Origin: Actinomycetota bacterium
GTDB lineage: Bacteria > Actinomycetota > Thermoleophilia > Gaiellales > Gaiellaceae
Reading direction: 5' to 3'
Length of the DNA: 5,875 bases
Assembly: GCA_013694685.1 (NCBI GenBank)
Contig: JACDBY010000001.1
Span: forward strand, 1-5,875
Part shown: positions 5,033 to 5,875 of the stretch, in pieces
Numbering within the stretch: the first letter of the stretch is position 1
How the letters are laid out: every line of letters begins with the position of its first letter
Notes under the pieces: model-generated
What the model was told of the DNA's origin: nothing
The model's database searches: none
Seen by the model: only the letters and a program-made list of their open reading frames with translations
Program-made: the position numbers and the translations under genes

Positions 5033-5872
5033 TCAAGCGCGGCTGATCGTGCGGGCGATCTCGATCGACCAGTCCGACCAGCGCCCTTCGGAGTCCGTGC
5101 CCCACGCGAGCGCGTGCGCGAGACCCCATTCGCGCATCCGCCCGCGGTCGAGACCGAGCTCGGCGAGGGCGTCGAGCCAGCGCCTGACCTCCACCGCTCC
5201 GTCGCGGGCGGCGTTCCGCAGGAGACCGACGGCGTCGAGCTCACGCTCACCGACTAGCGGTTTCGGGTCGATCACGAGCCACGGCTCACGCGTTGCTGCG
5301 AGCACGTTGCCCGGGTGGAGATCCTGATTCACGAGCGCGCCCGCTCCACGGTCGACATTCGCGAAGGTCGCGCACGCGGCGTCGAGGAGCGAGCGCTCGA
5401 ACGGCGCTCCCGCACGGTCGTACCGCACGGGCACCTCGACGAGCCAGCCCTCGGCCTCGTGCGCGAGGAGGCGAAACCGGTGCGAGGGCGGTGTCCGGGC
5501 GAGACGGAGGAGCAGCCCGGCCACCACCTCGGCGCCGGCGCCGTCCGAATCGTCGAGATGCGTCCCGGGCCGGCAGCGCTCGACGAGGAGCGCGCGACGC
5601 TCGTCGTCCCGCGCGACGAGCTCGACGGCGCCGACGCCACCCCAGAGCGCGAGCGCGTCGGCCTCGTGGTCTGCCTCGAAGTGCGTGGGCGCATTCAGCT
5701 TCAGCACGAGCTCGCCGGCCGGGACGACGAGCGAGTGCGGCGTCTCGAACGGTTCCTCGAGCCGGAGACCCCAGCGCTCGGCGCATTCGGCCGCGAGCGG
5801 GGGCAGATCGGCGAGCCAGGCCGCCTCGCGAGCCCACTCACGCGTCAGCGCTGCCGGCAGCTCGAGCGTCAC
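5033..5872 (-). CDS. APH(6)/streptomycin-6-kinase-like small-molecule kinase
   Basis: A 279-residue member of the aminoglycoside/hydroxyurea phosphotransferase family (protein-kinase-like fold), which transfers phosphate from ATP to a hydroxyl of a small molecule. LVVPAGELVLKLNAP (48-62) carries the ATP-binding lysine K58, and E70 in HEADALALW is the likely helix partner. RALLVERCRPGTHL (93-106) is the hinge region. The catalytic loop is LVNQDLHPGNVL (180-191) with D184 and N189, and LVIDPKPLVGE (199-209) gives the metal-binding D202. The usual His-Gly-Asp is here Asn-Gln-Asp. The catalytic residues are otherwise present, so it should be active, but chromosomal members often have unknown substrates and resistance should not be assumed. 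The GTG at 5872 (VTLELPAAL) fits the expected N-terminus, but the frame stays open to the window edge, so the start is not proven. It converges with proline dehydrogenase. Confidence 0.85.
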   Translation of the reverse strand: MTLELPAALTREWAREAAWLADLPPLAAECAERWGLRLEEPFETPHSLVVPAGELVLKLNAPTHFEADHEADALALWGGVGAVELVARDDERRALLVERCRPGTHLDDSDGAGAEVVAGLLLRLARTPPSHRFRLLAHEAEGWLVEVPVRYDRAGAPFERSLLDAACATFANVDRGAGALVNQDLHPGNVLAATREPWLVIDPKPLVGERELDAVGLLRNAARDGAVEVRRWLDALAELGLDRGRMREWGLAHALAWGTDSEGRWSDWSIEIARTISRA

Positions 5873-5875
5873 GGC

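Noticed and set aside
4012..5250. 412-codon minus-strand open frame opposite proline dehydrogenase.
   Set aside because: It is antisense to a gene with all proline dehydrogenase motifs, and its composition is Arg/Asp/Glu-biased without domains.
5033..5872. Acquired antibiotic-resistance gene.
   Set aside because: Base composition and codon use match the neighbours, and there is no mobile element or integron signature nearby. It looks like a resident chromosomal kinase.

Overview
The window is very GC-rich, with strong G/C preference at third codon positions and frequent GTG starts. Gene content is ordinary chromosomal: exonuclease VII, a UbiE-type methyltransferase, proline dehydrogenase and an APH(6)-like kinase. 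Together with several small hypothetical proteins of an actinobacterial style, this suggests a high-GC actinobacterium. Thermoleophilia (Gaiellales/Solirubrobacterales-like) is my best guess, made from memory of protein style and not from a search.

Layout. Five minus-strand genes fill the left half. Read in their own direction they are: a UbiE/COQ5-family methyltransferase (2469-3161); an overlapping UbiA-like multi-spanning membrane protein (1733-2479); a membrane-anchored coiled-coil protein 15 bases further on (806-1717); a 67-residue hypothetical protein (470-673); and the N-terminal quarter of xseA, which runs off the left edge (1-336). The first three are packed as one likely operon. 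The last two are each separated by about 130 bases that contain hairpins. Three plus-strand genes start divergently from the methyltransferase: an acidic helical hypothetical protein (3181-3723), a 96-residue hypothetical protein (3735-4025) and a monofunctional proline dehydrogenase (4048-4950). They too are closely spaced and probably co-transcribed. Proline dehydrogenase converges on a minus-strand APH(6)/streptomycin-kinase-like gene (5033-5872) across an 82-base gap carrying tandem hairpins.

How the genes relate. The methyltransferase and the membrane protein resemble the two late steps of quinone synthesis (ring methylation and prenyl transfer), but the membrane protein lacks clear canonical prenyltransferase motifs. 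Proline dehydrogenase passes electrons from proline to the quinone pool, a loose functional link to the divergent operon. No P5C dehydrogenase partner is present in the window.

No mobile element, CRISPR array, rRNA, tRNA or recognisable defence system was seen. The most notable non-coding signal is a pair of 24-base palindromic elements with the same architecture (GTAGGGGC, 12 variable self-complementary bases, GYCC). One sits against the 3' end of the coiled-coil gene and one against the 3' end of the kinase gene. I do not see a convincing undescribed multi-gene system here.
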